NCBI RefSeq assembly: GCF_000013745.1 | Contig: NC_007925.1 | Span: 2,294,001-2,358,000 of the forward strand | Length of the DNA stretch: 64,000 nt | Source: Rhodopseudomonas_A palustris_F | Lineage (GTDB): Bacteria; Pseudomonadota; Alphaproteobacteria; Rhizobiales; Xanthobacteraceae | Direction of reading: 5' to 3' | In this document: piece after piece, positions 8,601 through 17,073 of the stretch | Layout of the letters: every line of letters starts with the position of its first letter | Numbering within the stretch: the first letter of the stretch is position 1 | Program-made: the position numbers and the translations under genes | The notes under the pieces: generated by a model | What the model was told of the DNA's origin: nothing | The model's input: the letters and a program-made list of their open reading frames with translations, nothing else | Database searches by the model: none

Positions 8601-10493
8601 ATGGCCCTCACCAGCGCCGCGTCCACCGACGCACCTCCGACAACAGGCTTCTGGGCTTTGACGCTCGGCGGCGTCGGCGTGGTGTTCGGCGATATCGGAA
8701 CCTCGCCGCTTTATGCCTTTCGCGAGGCGGTGCATGTCGCCGCGGAAGGCGCCCAGGTCACCCGGGTCATCGTGCTCGGCGTGCTGTCGTTGATCCTGTG
8801 GTCGCTGTTCATCGTGGTCACGGCGAAATACGTGCTGCTGCTGCTGCGCGCCGACAACAACGGCGAGGGCGGCACGCTGTCGTTGATGGCGCTGGGGCAG
8901 CGCGCGATCGGGCGCCGCAGCGTTTTCCTGATGAGCCTCGGGGTGATCGGCGCCTCGATGTTCATCGGCGATTCCATGATCACGCCGGCGATTTCGGTGC
9001 TGTCGGCCGTCGAAGGCTTGAAGATCGCCGCGCCGGCGCTCGAACATTACGTGGTGCCGCTGACGGTCGGCATTCTGGTGGTGCTGTTCGCATTTCAGCG
9101 CTGGGGCACCGCGCGGGTCGCCTCGGCGTTCGGCCCGGTGATGATCGTCTGGTTCAGCACGCTGGCGGTGATGGGGCTGATCCACATCAACGACGATCCG
9201 TCGGTGCTGGCGGCGATCAATCCTTGGCACGCGGTGCACTTCATGTTGTCGCACGGCATGGTCGGGCTGGTGACGATCGGAGCGGTGTTTCTCGCGGTCA
9301 CCGGCGGCGAGGCGCTGTATGCCGACCTCGGCCATTTCGGCCGCAAGCCGATCCAGACCGGCTGGCTGTTTTTCGTGCTGCCGTCGCTGCTGATCAACTA
9401 CTTCGGCCAAGGCGCGCTGGTGCTGTCGCATCCTGAGGCCGTCGAGAACACCTTCTATCGCATGGTGCCGGAGAGTTTTCTGGTGCCGTTGATCGTGCTC
9501 GCCACCGCCGCCACCGTGATCGCCAGCCAGGCGGTGATCACCGGGGCGTTTTCCTTGATCAGCCAGGCGGTGCAGCTCGGATTGTTGCCGCGCTTCGAGG
9601 TCCGCTACACCTCGGAGACCCACGCCGGCCAGATCTATCTGCCGCGGGTCAACATGCTGCTGTTGATCGGCGTCTTGATGCTGGTGCTGCTGTTCCGCAA
9701 TTCCAGCGGACTGGCCTCGGCCTATGGCATCGCGGTGTCCACCACCATGGTGGCGGACGGCGTGATGGGCTTCGTGGTGATCTGGAAATTGTGGGGCTGG
9801 CGCCCGGCCGCCGCCGCCGCGTTGATCTTTCCGTTCGTCGCCGTCGACGCGATCTTCTTCAGCGCCAATCTGCTGAAGCTTCTGGAAGGCGCCTGGGTGC
9901 CGCTGCTGTTCGGCCTGTTGATGGCGACGCTGATCTGGGTCTGGCGTCGCGGCTCGGCGATGCTGATCCTGAAGACCCGTCGCACCGAGGTGCCTTTGAA
10001 CGACCTGATCCAGAGTCTGGAGAAGCGTCCGCCGCACATCGTCAAGGGCACCGCGGTGTTTCTCACCAGCGATCCGGAATATGTGCCGACGGCGCTGCTG
10101 CACAATCTCAAGCACAACAAGGTGCTGCACGAGCACAACGTGATCCTGACGATCCAGACCGCGCAGACCCCGCGGGTCGACCCGGCCGAGCGGGTCACGA
10201 TGGAGAACATCAGCGACAAATTCTCCAAGGTCCGGCTGCGGTTCGGCTACATGGAATCCCCCAATGTGCCGAAGGCGCTGGTGATCGCCCGCAAGCTCGG
10301 CTGGCAATTCGACATCATGTCGACGTCGTTCTTCGTGTCGCGGCGCTCGCTGAAGCCTGCCGCGCAATCCGGCCTGCCGCGCTGGCAGAACCACCTGTTC
10401 ATCGCGCTCAGTCGCTCGGCCAACGACGCCACCGACTATTTCCAAATCCCCACCGGCCGCGTGGTCGAGGTCGGCACCCAGGTGACGATCTGA
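8601..10493 (+). CDS. kup: KUP-family potassium uptake transporter
   Basis: Secondary K+ uptake system (KUP/HAK/KT family), probably a K+/H+ symporter in the inner membrane. The 630-residue protein opens its first membrane helix with GGVGVVFGDIGTSPLYAFRE (residues 17-36), the family signature. About twelve hydrophobic segments run to near residue 450. A cytoplasmic C-terminal domain of about 170 residues follows, with the conserved ending TDYFQIPTGRVVEVGTQVTI. The ATG at 8601 is the only sensible start. It stands alone with 265 bases of leader upstream. Rhizobia and Rhodopseudomonas often carry several kup copies; the rank of this one is unknown. Confidence 0.95.
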   Translation: MALTSAASTDAPPTTGFWALTLGGVGVVFGDIGTSPLYAFREAVHVAAEGAQVTRVIVLGVLSLILWSLFIVVTAKYVLLLLRADNNGEGGTLSLMALGQRAIGRRSVFLMSLGVIGASMFIGDSMITPAISVLSAVEGLKIAAPALEHYVVPLTVGILVVLFAFQRWGTARVASAFGPVMIVWFSTLAVMGLIHINDDPSVLAAINPWHAVHFMLSHGMVGLVTIGAVFLAVTGGEALYADLGHFGRKPIQTGWLFFVLPSLLINYFGQGALVLSHPEAVENTFYRMVPESFLVPLIVLATAATVIASQAVITGAFSLISQAVQLGLLPRFEVRYTSETHAGQIYLPRVNMLLLIGVLMLVLLFRNSSGLASAYGIAVSTTMVADGVMGFVVIWKLWGWRPAAAAALIFPFVAVDAIFFSANLLKLLEGAWVPLLFGLLMATLIWVWRRGSAMLILKTRRTEVPLNDLIQSLEKRPPHIVKGTAVFLTSDPEYVPTALLHNLKHNKVLHEHNVILTIQTAQTPRVDPAERVTMENISDKFSKVRLRFGYMESPNVPKALVIARKLGWQFDIMSTSFFVSRRSLKPAAQSGLPRWQNHLFIALSRSANDATDYFQIPTGRVVEVGTQVTI

Positions 10494-10640
10494 GCGGACC
10501 GGTCCGAAGCGCGATGCCGCGATCGCAGGTCTGCATCTCGGATTCGATCGGACAACGCAGATCAATGAAACTCGGATGATTTTGCCTCACAACGGCATCT
10601 CGCAAAGAATATCCGAACCGCCACGCCGAGGATTCCGGTC

Positions 10641-11096
10641 ATGACCTATTGGCTCAAGCGCTTGATTTTCATCGCGCAAGGCGCGACTTTGATGCTGCCC
10701 TTGCCGAGCGTCGCCGTGCTCGTTGCGGCGCAATTCAGTTCCATCGATGCGACGGCGGGGGAGATAAGCGTGGGAGCTCAGGTTCACGATTTGACGCCGC
10801 AGCAGGTTTCGGCGGGGATTGCGGAGGGCCGCTATCTGCTGGTCGACGTCCGCGAATCGAACGAGGTCGCCGCCGAGGCCTATCCCAATGCGGTGGTGGT
10901 GCCGTTGTCGAGCTTCGATCCGAAAAACATCCCCGATCCGCAGGGCAAACAGGTGGTGTTCGCCTGTCGCTCCGGCAAGCGCTCGGTGACGGCGTCGCTG
11001 GCCGCGCAGGCCGCGGGGCTGGCTTACGACAAGCATCTGGCCGGCGGCATTCTCGGCTGGAAGGCGTCGGGACTGCCGACCAAGCCGGGCCACTGA
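10641..11096 (+). CDS. exported or membrane-anchored rhodanese-like protein
   Basis: A 151-residue single-domain rhodanese. The N-terminal 40 residues hold a hydrophobic stretch (TLMLPLPSVAVLVAAQF) that reads as a signal anchor or signal peptide. The rhodanese domain runs from about residue 47 to 148 and has the active-site loop ACRSGKRS with the sulfur-carrying Cys, plus GGILGWKASGLP near the end. It could move sulfane sulfur in the periplasm or sense redox state; the substrate is unknown. It lies 7 bases before the aminotransferase on the same strand, so the two are probably co-transcribed. Confidence 0.8.
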   Translation: MTYWLKRLIFIAQGATLMLPLPSVAVLVAAQFSSIDATAGEISVGAQVHDLTPQQVSAGIAEGRYLLVDVRESNEVAAEAYPNAVVVPLSSFDPKNIPDPQGKQVVFACRSGKRSVTASLAAQAAGLAYDKHLAGGILGWKASGLPTKPGH

Positions 11097-11103
11097 TCCG
11101 CCG

Positions 11104-12258
11104 ATGAATCCTGTCTTTGCCGATCTGCCGGTCACGGTGTTCGAGGCGATGTCGCAGCTGGCGCGCGACAACAACGCCATCAATCTCGGCCAGGGCTTTC
11201 CCGACGATCCGGGTCCGGAAGACATCCGCCGCGCTGCGGCGGACGCCGTGCTGCACGGCAACAACCAATACCCGTCGATGATGGGGATTCCGGAACTGCG
11301 GCAGGCGATCGCCACGCATTATGCGCATTGGCACGGCCTCGCGCTCGATCCGATGACCGAGGTGATGGTGACCTCGGGCGGCACCGAGGCGCTGACCGCC
11401 TCGATCCTCGCGGTGGTCGAGCCCGGCGACGAAGTCATCGTGTTCCAGCCGGTGTACGACTCCTATCTGCCGATCATCCGCCAGGCCGGCGGCATTCCCA
11501 AGCTGGTGCGGCTGGAGCCGCCGTATTGGCGGCTCACCGAAGAGGCGCTGCGCGCGGTGTTCACGCCCAAGACCCGCGCGGTGCTGTTCAACAATCCGCT
11601 GAACCCGGCCGCGGTGGTCTATCCGCGCGAAGACCTCGAATTGCTGGCGCGGTTTTGCCAGGAGTTCGACGCCATCGCGATCTGCGACGAGGTCTGGGAA
11701 CACGTGGTGTTCGACGGCCGCGCGCATATTCCGCTGATCTCGATTCCGGGGATGCGCGACCGCACCATCAAGATCGGCTCGGCCGGCAAGATCTTCTCGC
11801 TGACCGGCTGGAAGATCGGCTTTGTCTGCGCGGCGCCGCCGCTGCTGCGCGTCGCCGCCAAGGTGCATCAGTTCCTGACCTTCACGACCGCGCCGAACCT
11901 GCAGGTTGCGGTGGCTTACGGGCTCGGCAAGGCCGACGATTACTTCCTGCAGATGCGCAAGGAGCTCGCGGTCAGCCGCGACCGGCTGGCCAGCGGCCTC
12001 AAGAGCATCGGCTTTCCGGTGATCCAGTCGCAGGGCACCTATTTTCTCACCGTCGATCTGGCGCCGCTCGGGCTCAACGAGACTGACGAGGCGTTCTGCA
12101 AGCGGATCGTCACCGACTACAAGGTCGCCGCGATTCCGGTCTCGGCGTTTTACGAAGAGGACGCGGTGACCTCGGTGGTGCGGTTCTGTTTCGCCAAGAA
12201 GGACGCCACCATCGACACCGCGCTGGAGCGGCTGTCGGACGCGGTGCACCGACGCTAG
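11104..12258 (+). CDS. class I/II PLP aminotransferase (kynurenine/methionine aminotransferase-like)
   Basis: A fold-type I aminotransferase of 384 residues. INLGQGFPDDPGPEDI (about residues 24-39), TSGGTEALTASILA (near 94-107), NNPLNPAA (near 162) and the PLP lysine in SAGKIFSLTGWKIGF (near 226-240) are all present. The NPLNP and SLTGWKIG wording is close to the YbdL/kynurenine aminotransferase branch, which often acts on methionine, glutamine or aromatic amino acids. Exact substrate cannot be read from sequence. Upstream rhodanese is 7 bases away, and downstream a binding protein gene starts after 9 bases, so the three may form an operon. Confidence 0.85.
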   Translation: MNPVFADLPVTVFEAMSQLARDNNAINLGQGFPDDPGPEDIRRAAADAVLHGNNQYPSMMGIPELRQAIATHYAHWHGLALDPMTEVMVTSGGTEALTASILAVVEPGDEVIVFQPVYDSYLPIIRQAGGIPKLVRLEPPYWRLTEEALRAVFTPKTRAVLFNNPLNPAAVVYPREDLELLARFCQEFDAIAICDEVWEHVVFDGRAHIPLISIPGMRDRTIKIGSAGKIFSLTGWKIGFVCAAPPLLRVAAKVHQFLTFTTAPNLQVAVAYGLGKADDYFLQMRKELAVSRDRLASGLKSIGFPVIQSQGTYFLTVDLAPLGLNETDEAFCKRIVTDYKVAAIPVSAFYEEDAVTSVVRFCFAKKDATIDTALERLSDAVHRR

Positions 12259-12267
12259 GACCATACG

Positions 12268-13383
12268 ATGCGCTGTTCGACCGGCTTGCAAAAATTGCGC
12301 TTTGTCGCAGCCATGATCGGTTGCGCGGTCCTACTGCTGTCGCCCGCCCGCGCCGAACAGCGCGTCGTCAACTTCTACAACTGGTCGAACTACATCGCCC
12401 CCGGCGTGCTCGACGAGTTCAGCCGCGAGACCGGCATCAAGGTGATCTACGACACCTTCGACGGCAACGAGACGCTGGAAACGCGGCTGTTGGCGGGAAA
12501 ATCCGGCTACGACGTGGTGGTTCCGACCGCGTATTTCCTGCAGCGGCAGATCGCCGCCAATATTTTCCAGAAGCTCGACAAGGCGAAGCTGCCGAACCTC
12601 GGCAACGCCTGGGACGTCGTGACCAAGCGGCTGGCGACCTACGATCCCGGCAACCGCTTTGCCGCGAACTACATGTGGGGCACCACCGGGATCGGCTACA
12701 ACGTCGCCGCAGTGCGCAAGATCCTCGGCGAGGGCGCTGTGATCGACAGCTGGGCCACGGTGTTCAAGCCGGAGAATCTGGCGAAATTCACCGAGTGCGG
12801 CGTGCACATGCTGGACTCGCCCGATGATATTTTGCCGGCTGCGCTGACCTATCTCGGCCTCGATCCGAACTCCACCAAGCCGGCCGATCTGGAAAAAGCC
12901 GCCGATCTGGTCGGCAAGATCCGACCCTATGTCCGCAAGTTTCATTCCTCGGAATATCTCAACGCGCTAGCGACCGGCGAAATCTGCCTGGTGGTCGCCT
13001 GGTCGGGCGACATCATGCAGGCGCGCAGCCGCACCGCCGAGGCCAACAATGGCGTCGAGATCGGCTATTCGATTCCGAAGGAAGGCGCGCAGATGTTCTT
13101 CGACAATCTGGCGATCCCGGCCGACGCCAAGAACGTCGCCGAGGCGCACGAACTGATCAACTATCTGTACCGCCCCGACGTCGCGGCGAAGAATTCCGGC
13201 TTCCTGTCCTACGCCAACGGCAATCTGGCCAGCCAGAAGCTGATCGATCCGAAGGTGATCGGCAACAAGATGGTGTTTCCGGATTCGGCGACCGAGAAGC
13301 GGCTGTTCGTCATCACCGCGCGCGACGCCGCCACCCAGCGGGTGATCAACCGGCTGTGGACCAAGGTGAAGACCGGGATGTAG
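12268..13383 (+). CDS. periplasmic spermidine/putrescine-type binding protein
   Basis: Substrate-binding protein of an ABC polyamine transporter (PotD/PotF family), 371 residues. A signal peptide with a hydrophobic core (FVAAMIGCAVLLLSPARA) ends near residue 29. The mature part starts with VNFYNWSNYIAPGVL, the classic PotD/PotF opening, and contains FDGNETLETRLLAGKSGYDVVVPT. The end, RVINRLWTKVKTG, also matches PotF. No permease or ATPase gene is next to it; downstream comes a repeat and the convergent lpxXL. It may work with a transporter coded elsewhere. Gene order with the aminotransferase hints at amine or amino-acid use, which is inference. Confidence 0.88.
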   Translation: MRCSTGLQKLRFVAAMIGCAVLLLSPARAEQRVVNFYNWSNYIAPGVLDEFSRETGIKVIYDTFDGNETLETRLLAGKSGYDVVVPTAYFLQRQIAANIFQKLDKAKLPNLGNAWDVVTKRLATYDPGNRFAANYMWGTTGIGYNVAAVRKILGEGAVIDSWATVFKPENLAKFTECGVHMLDSPDDILPAALTYLGLDPNSTKPADLEKAADLVGKIRPYVRKFHSSEYLNALATGEICLVVAWSGDIMQARSRTAEANNGVEIGYSIPKEGAQMFFDNLAIPADAKNVAEAHELINYLYRPDVAAKNSGFLSYANGNLASQKLIDPKVIGNKMVFPDSATEKRLFVITARDAATQRVINRLWTKVKTGM

Positions 13384-13427
13384 CGGATCGTCGGAATTTG
13401 AATCGCGGCGCTCGACATCACAACAAA

Positions 13428-13544
13428 CCGTCATCCCGGGGCACGAGCAGCGATAGCTGCGAGTGAGCCCGGGATCCATAACCCCTGCAGGGAGTATGGA
13501 TTCCGGGCTCGCTCGGCCTGCGGCCTCGCGCCCCGGAATGACGG
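13428..13544. repeat. dispersed palindromic repeat, 'CGTCATTCCGGGGC' family
   Basis: Imperfect long palindrome. The left edge CCGTCATCCCGGGGC pairs with the right edge GCCCCGGAATGACGG, and an inner ATAACCCCTGCAGGGAGTAT stretch forms a second stem. It fills the gap between two convergent genes (binding protein and lpxXL) and may end transcription on both sides. A shorter relative lies at 48006-48057. Repeats with this wording are common in Bradyrhizobium/Rhodopseudomonas genomes (recalled, not searched). Confidence 0.75.
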
Positions 13545-13606
13545 TCCTGATTGGGGAGGCCGCCGTGCTTCCGATGTGGAAACCTCGCGGGATTACACCA
13601 GCGCCG

Positions 13607-14542
13607 CTACCGCCAGCGCCGGTGCAGCCACAGCCACTGATCGGGATATTCGCGGACCCAGGTCTCGATCGTCGAAGTGATCACCTGCATGGTGCCCTGG
13701 ATGTCGATCTCGCCCTTGGCGTTGCGGACCGGCGGAATTTCTTCGGTGAGTTCGGCGCGGAAGCGGTGGTTCGGCAGCCTTATGATGCGCACGCCATGGA
13801 TCGGGCAGTCGATCTGCCGCAACAGCCGCGCCAACAGCGGATTGGCGCGGGTCTTGCGGCCGAAAAACGTCACCTCGACGCCTTTGGAAAACCACTGGTC
13901 GACCAGCATCGCGGTGTGCTTGCCGTCCTGCAGCGCCTGCGCCAGCTTGAACGGCGCGGTGGCGCCGGATGCCACCAGCGTGCCCATCTTCACCGCGCGC
14001 AATTGCTGCACGATGCGGTCGGCGGCGGCGATGTTGGGCGGGCGATACAGCACCGCGGTGTCGAGCCCGTGGGCTGCGGCGGCGACCGCCGGCAATTCCC
14101 AATTGCCGAGGTGGCTGGCGAAGATCAGCGCCGGCTTGCCGTCGTCCCTGAGCTTCTCGAACAATTCCAGCGTGCGCGGCGTGATCTCGATGCGGCCGCG
14201 CTCCGGATGCTCGGGATCGAGCTGCCAGACGTGGTCGAGATGGGCGAATTCGGCGGCGAGCCGACCGAGATTGTCCCACACGCCGTCAAGAATCTTGTCG
14301 ATCTCGTCCGGCGATTTGTCCGGGAACGCCGCGACCAGATTGGCGCGGCCGATTTTTTGCTCCGACAGATGCGGGCCGATCTTGCGCGTGATGCGGCCGA
14401 AGAAATCCGCGGTGGCGATCGGATCGAAATGCCGCGTGGTTCGCAACAGCCCGACCGCCAGCGCGCCGACCACGGCGCCAATCGCCGACTTGGCGGCGGT
14501 GCGGGCGATCGCCGCGGATCGGAGCAACAGCCGGTTCATCAC
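13607..14542 (-). CDS. lpxXL: lipid A biosynthesis acyltransferase for the very-long-chain fatty acid
   Basis: LpxL/HtrB-family acyltransferase of 311 residues that in rhizobia moves the 27-hydroxyoctacosanoyl chain from AcpXL to lipid A. The HX4D/E catalytic motif is visible as SHLGNWE (near residues 143-149). An N-terminal hydrophobic segment (AKSAIGAVVGALAVGLL) anchors it at the inner membrane. The start codon overlaps the adh stop (ATGA), placing it last in the acpXL-fabZ-fabF2-fabF1-adh-lpxXL order known from rhizobial VLCFA clusters. The family assignment is firm; the choice of LpxXL over LpxL rests on the neighbours. Confidence 0.88.
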   Translation of the reverse strand: MMNRLLLRSAAIARTAAKSAIGAVVGALAVGLLRTTRHFDPIATADFFGRITRKIGPHLSEQKIGRANLVAAFPDKSPDEIDKILDGVWDNLGRLAAEFAHLDHVWQLDPEHPERGRIEITPRTLELFEKLRDDGKPALIFASHLGNWELPAVAAAAHGLDTAVLYRPPNIAAADRIVQQLRAVKMGTLVASGATAPFKLAQALQDGKHTAMLVDQWFSKGVEVTFFGRKTRANPLLARLLRQIDCPIHGVRIIRLPNHRFRAELTEEIPPVRNAKGEIDIQGTMQVITSTIETWVREYPDQWLWLHRRWR

Positions 14543-15561
14543 AGTTTGACGATGATTTTGCCGAACACCTGCCGGCTTTCCATGCGCTTCAGCGCCACTT
14601 CGACGTCCTCGATCGGAACTTCGGTGTCGATCACCGGATGCATGCCGGAGGCCATCTTCTCCAGGCTCTGTTCGATGTTGCGGATGCTGGCGCCGAACGA
14701 GCCGAAGATGCGGTATTGCTGCTGAAACAGCTGCATCAGGTTGATCGTCGCGGTCGGCCCGGAGGTCGAGCCGCAGGTGACGAGGCGGCCGCCGCGCTTC
14801 ATCACCAGCAGCGAGCCGTTGAAGGTGTCGGCGCCGACGTGTTCGAACACCACGTCGACGCCCTTCTTCTTGGTGATCTTGCGGGTCTCGTGCTCGAAGC
14901 GGTCGTTGCGGTAGTTGATGACGTGGTCGGCCCCCAGCGCTTTCACGCCTTCGATCTTGGAGTCGTCGCCGACCGTGGTGATCACGGTGCAGCCGATCGC
15001 CTTCGCCATCATGATCGCGACGGTGCCGATGCCGGAGCCGCCGGCGTGCACCAGAATGGTTTCGCCAGGCTGCAGCTTGGCGTTGTCGAACAGCATGTGC
15101 TGCACGGTGGAGAACGCGATCGGCGCGCAGGCGGCGTCGCGCACGCTGACATTGTCGGGGACCGGGATCACCAGCCGTTCCGGCATGTTGAGCAATTCGC
15201 GGGCGAAGCCGTCGACGTGAAAGCCGATCAGCCCGCCGACGTTCTCGCAGAAATTGTCGCGGCCCTCAACGCAGGGCTTGCAGTGGCCGCAAGTCAGCGC
15301 GCCATACATCGCGACCTTCTGCCCGACCTTGAACCGGCTTACGCCGTCGCCGACCGCGGCGATGACGCCTGCGGCTTCGGCGCCGACCACGATCGGCAGC
15401 TTGCGCTTGACGAACGCCATGCCGCGAAAGCCCCAGACGTCGATGTGGTTCAGCGCCACCGCGCCGACGCGGATCTGCACTTCGCCTACGGCCGGCGGCG
15501 GCGGATCGGGAAGTTCTGCAACCACCAATTGGCGGTCGGCGACGAGGGTGAGCGCGCGCAT
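14539..15561 (-). CDS. zinc-type alcohol dehydrogenase/oxidoreductase of the VLCFA cluster
   Basis: Medium-chain dehydrogenase/reductase of 340 residues. The NAD(P)-binding motif is HAGGSGIGTVA (near 169-179). The structural zinc Cys set is visible in CGHCKPCVEGRDNFC (near 93-107). Rhizobial acpXL clusters carry an equivalent gene (called adh2XL or fabXL-like), thought to act as the reductase or dehydratase-linked step in chain building. The frame continues upstream to 16455, but that extension is antisense to fabF1; the ATG at 15561 (MRALTLVADR) is the family start. Its 209-base separation from fabF1 contains a small hairpin. Confidence 0.87.
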   Translation of the reverse strand: MRALTLVADRQLVVAELPDPPPPAVGEVQIRVGAVALNHIDVWGFRGMAFVKRKLPIVVGAEAAGVIAAVGDGVSRFKVGQKVAMYGALTCGHCKPCVEGRDNFCENVGGLIGFHVDGFARELLNMPERLVIPVPDNVSVRDAACAPIAFSTVQHMLFDNAKLQPGETILVHAGGSGIGTVAIMMAKAIGCTVITTVGDDSKIEGVKALGADHVINYRNDRFEHETRKITKKKGVDVVFEHVGADTFNGSLLVMKRGGRLVTCGSTSGPTATINLMQLFQQQYRIFGSFGASIRNIEQSLEKMASGMHPVIDTEVPIEDVEVALKRMESRQVFGKIIVKL

Positions 15562-15713
15562 AAGATGGTGTTCCGGAAGAAAAGGCGGGATTTCCGCTGG
15601 TTGCGTATCGCCCCTTGAAGCCGAGGCGTCAACCGCCCGGCGCATTAACTCAAGGGCGGATGGGCGGAGGCGGGCGCAGCGCGCCGAACCGCGCGGTGTC
15701 GGCAACGCGCCGA

Positions 15714-15732
15714 CCTCTCCCGAAGGGAGAGG
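15714..15732 (-). terminator. short perfect hairpin between fabF1 and adh
   Basis: CCTCTCCC and GGGAGAGG pair perfectly around a GAA loop. It sits 38 bases past the fabF1 stop on the minus strand. No T-run follows, so it may be an attenuator or mRNA-stabilising stem rather than a full terminator. It resembles the stem of the C/G-run repeats elsewhere in the window. Confidence 0.4.
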
Positions 15733-15770
15733 GGAAGCCGCGCTCCTCGGCGCACGGTTGCCGGACGGCG

Positions 15771-17051
15771 CTAGCCCGGTTCGCCGGTCAGGATCAGCGA
15801 GGCGTTCTGGCCGCCGAAGCCGAACGAGTTCGACATCACCGCGGTGACGCGGGCGTCGCGCGCCACGTTCGGCACCACGTCGAACGGAATCGCCGGGTCG
15901 GGCACGTCGTAATTGATGGTCGGCGGGATCCGCTGATGCTCCAGCGTCAGCAGCGAGAAGATCGCCTCGACGGCGCCGGCGGCGGACAGCGTGTGGCCGA
16001 CCATCGACTTGTTCGACGACACCGGAATGGTGGTGGCGCGTTCGCCGAACACCGTGGAGATGCCGAGATATTCCATCTTGTCGTTTTCCGGCGTGCCGGT
16101 GCCGTGGGCGTTGATGTAGTCGATCTGCTCCGGCACCAGGCCGGCGTCCGACAACGCATTGCGCACGCAGCCGACGATCGGCTTGCCGTCGGGGCTGGAG
16201 CGGGTGCGGTGAAAGGAATCCGCGAGCTCGCCGCAGCCGGCGACGATGCCGAGGATCTTGGCGCCGCGCGCGGTCGCCGACTCGTAGCTTTCCAGCACCA
16301 GCGCGCCGGCGCCTTCGGCCATCACGAAGCCGTCGCGGTTCTTGGCGAACGGCTTCACCGCGGCCTGCGGCGGATCGTTCTGGGTCGACAGCGCCGACAG
16401 CAGCGAAAACCGGATCAGCGCCTCGGGATTGACCGACCCGTCGGTGCCGACGCACAGCGCGGCGTCGACGTCGCCGCGGCGGATCGCCTCGACGCCGAGC
16501 TGGATCGCGGTGGTGCCCGATGCGCAGGCGGTGGACAGCGAAATCGGCGAGCCTTTGGTGCCGTAGGTGTCGGCGAGATGGTCGGCCACCGAGGCGAACA
16601 TGAAGCGGCGGTGGTAATGCGCAAACTTGCCACCGCCGGAGACCCGCAGCAGTGAGTCATAGTTGATCTCGGTGTCGCGCTCGACCGCAGCCGCAAGATC
16701 GCGCCGCGCCGCCCATTCCAGCTCGACCGGAGCCACCGCGAGAAACAGCGGGCCGGGGAAGTCACCCTTGCGGCCGATGCCGGCCTGCGCGATCGCCTCT
16801 TCGGTGGCGATGTCGGCGAGCCGCTCCGACAGCACGGTCGAAGAAAACGGCTCGACCGGCACGAAGTCGATCGATCCGGCCATCGTGGTCTTCAGACCGT
16901 CGGTCGGGAATCGGGTGATGGTGCGGATGCCGGATTCACCGGCGATCAGCTTGGCCCAGTTGTCGGTCTTGCCGGCGCCGAGCGAGGTCACCACGCCCAT
17001 GCCGGTGATGACGACGATCGGTCGGCCGAACTTGTCGCGCGTTGCTGTCAT
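15771..17051 (-). CDS. fabF1: beta-ketoacyl-ACP synthase II of the VLCFA-lipid A cluster (catalytic subunit)
   Basis: Condensing enzyme that extends the AcpXL-bound chain, 426 residues. All three catalytic residues are visible: Cys in STACASGTTA, first His in INAHGTGTPENDKMEY and second His in SNKSMVGHTLSAAGA. The ending GFGGQNASLIL is canonical. Twenty-two bases separate it from fabF2 upstream. Because fabF2 lacks the Cys, FabF1 is probably the active half of a FabF1-FabF2 heterodimer that reaches C26-C28. That pairing is inference from residues and gene order. Confidence 0.92.
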   Translation of the reverse strand: MTATRDKFGRPIVVITGMGVVTSLGAGKTDNWAKLIAGESGIRTITRFPTDGLKTTMAGSIDFVPVEPFSSTVLSERLADIATEEAIAQAGIGRKGDFPGPLFLAVAPVELEWAARRDLAAAVERDTEINYDSLLRVSGGGKFAHYHRRFMFASVADHLADTYGTKGSPISLSTACASGTTAIQLGVEAIRRGDVDAALCVGTDGSVNPEALIRFSLLSALSTQNDPPQAAVKPFAKNRDGFVMAEGAGALVLESYESATARGAKILGIVAGCGELADSFHRTRSSPDGKPIVGCVRNALSDAGLVPEQIDYINAHGTGTPENDKMEYLGISTVFGERATTIPVSSNKSMVGHTLSAAGAVEAIFSLLTLEHQRIPPTINYDVPDPAIPFDVVPNVARDARVTAVMSNSFGFGGQNASLILTGEPG

Positions 17052-17073
17052 GACAACTCCGTCGGGTACGGGT

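Noticed and set aside
8583..10565. 660-codon open frame opposite kup
   Set aside because: Arg/Gln/His-rich shadow of kup on the other strand; kup has full family conservation.
13463..14725. 420-codon open frame opposite lpxXL
   Set aside because: Starts inside a palindromic repeat, has non-coding composition, and lies over a well-conserved acyltransferase.
14539..16455. 638-codon open frame on the minus strand joining adh with upstream sequence
   Set aside because: Only the part from 15561 downwards matches a protein family; the upstream half is another frame of fabF1 with Arg-rich, non-coding composition.
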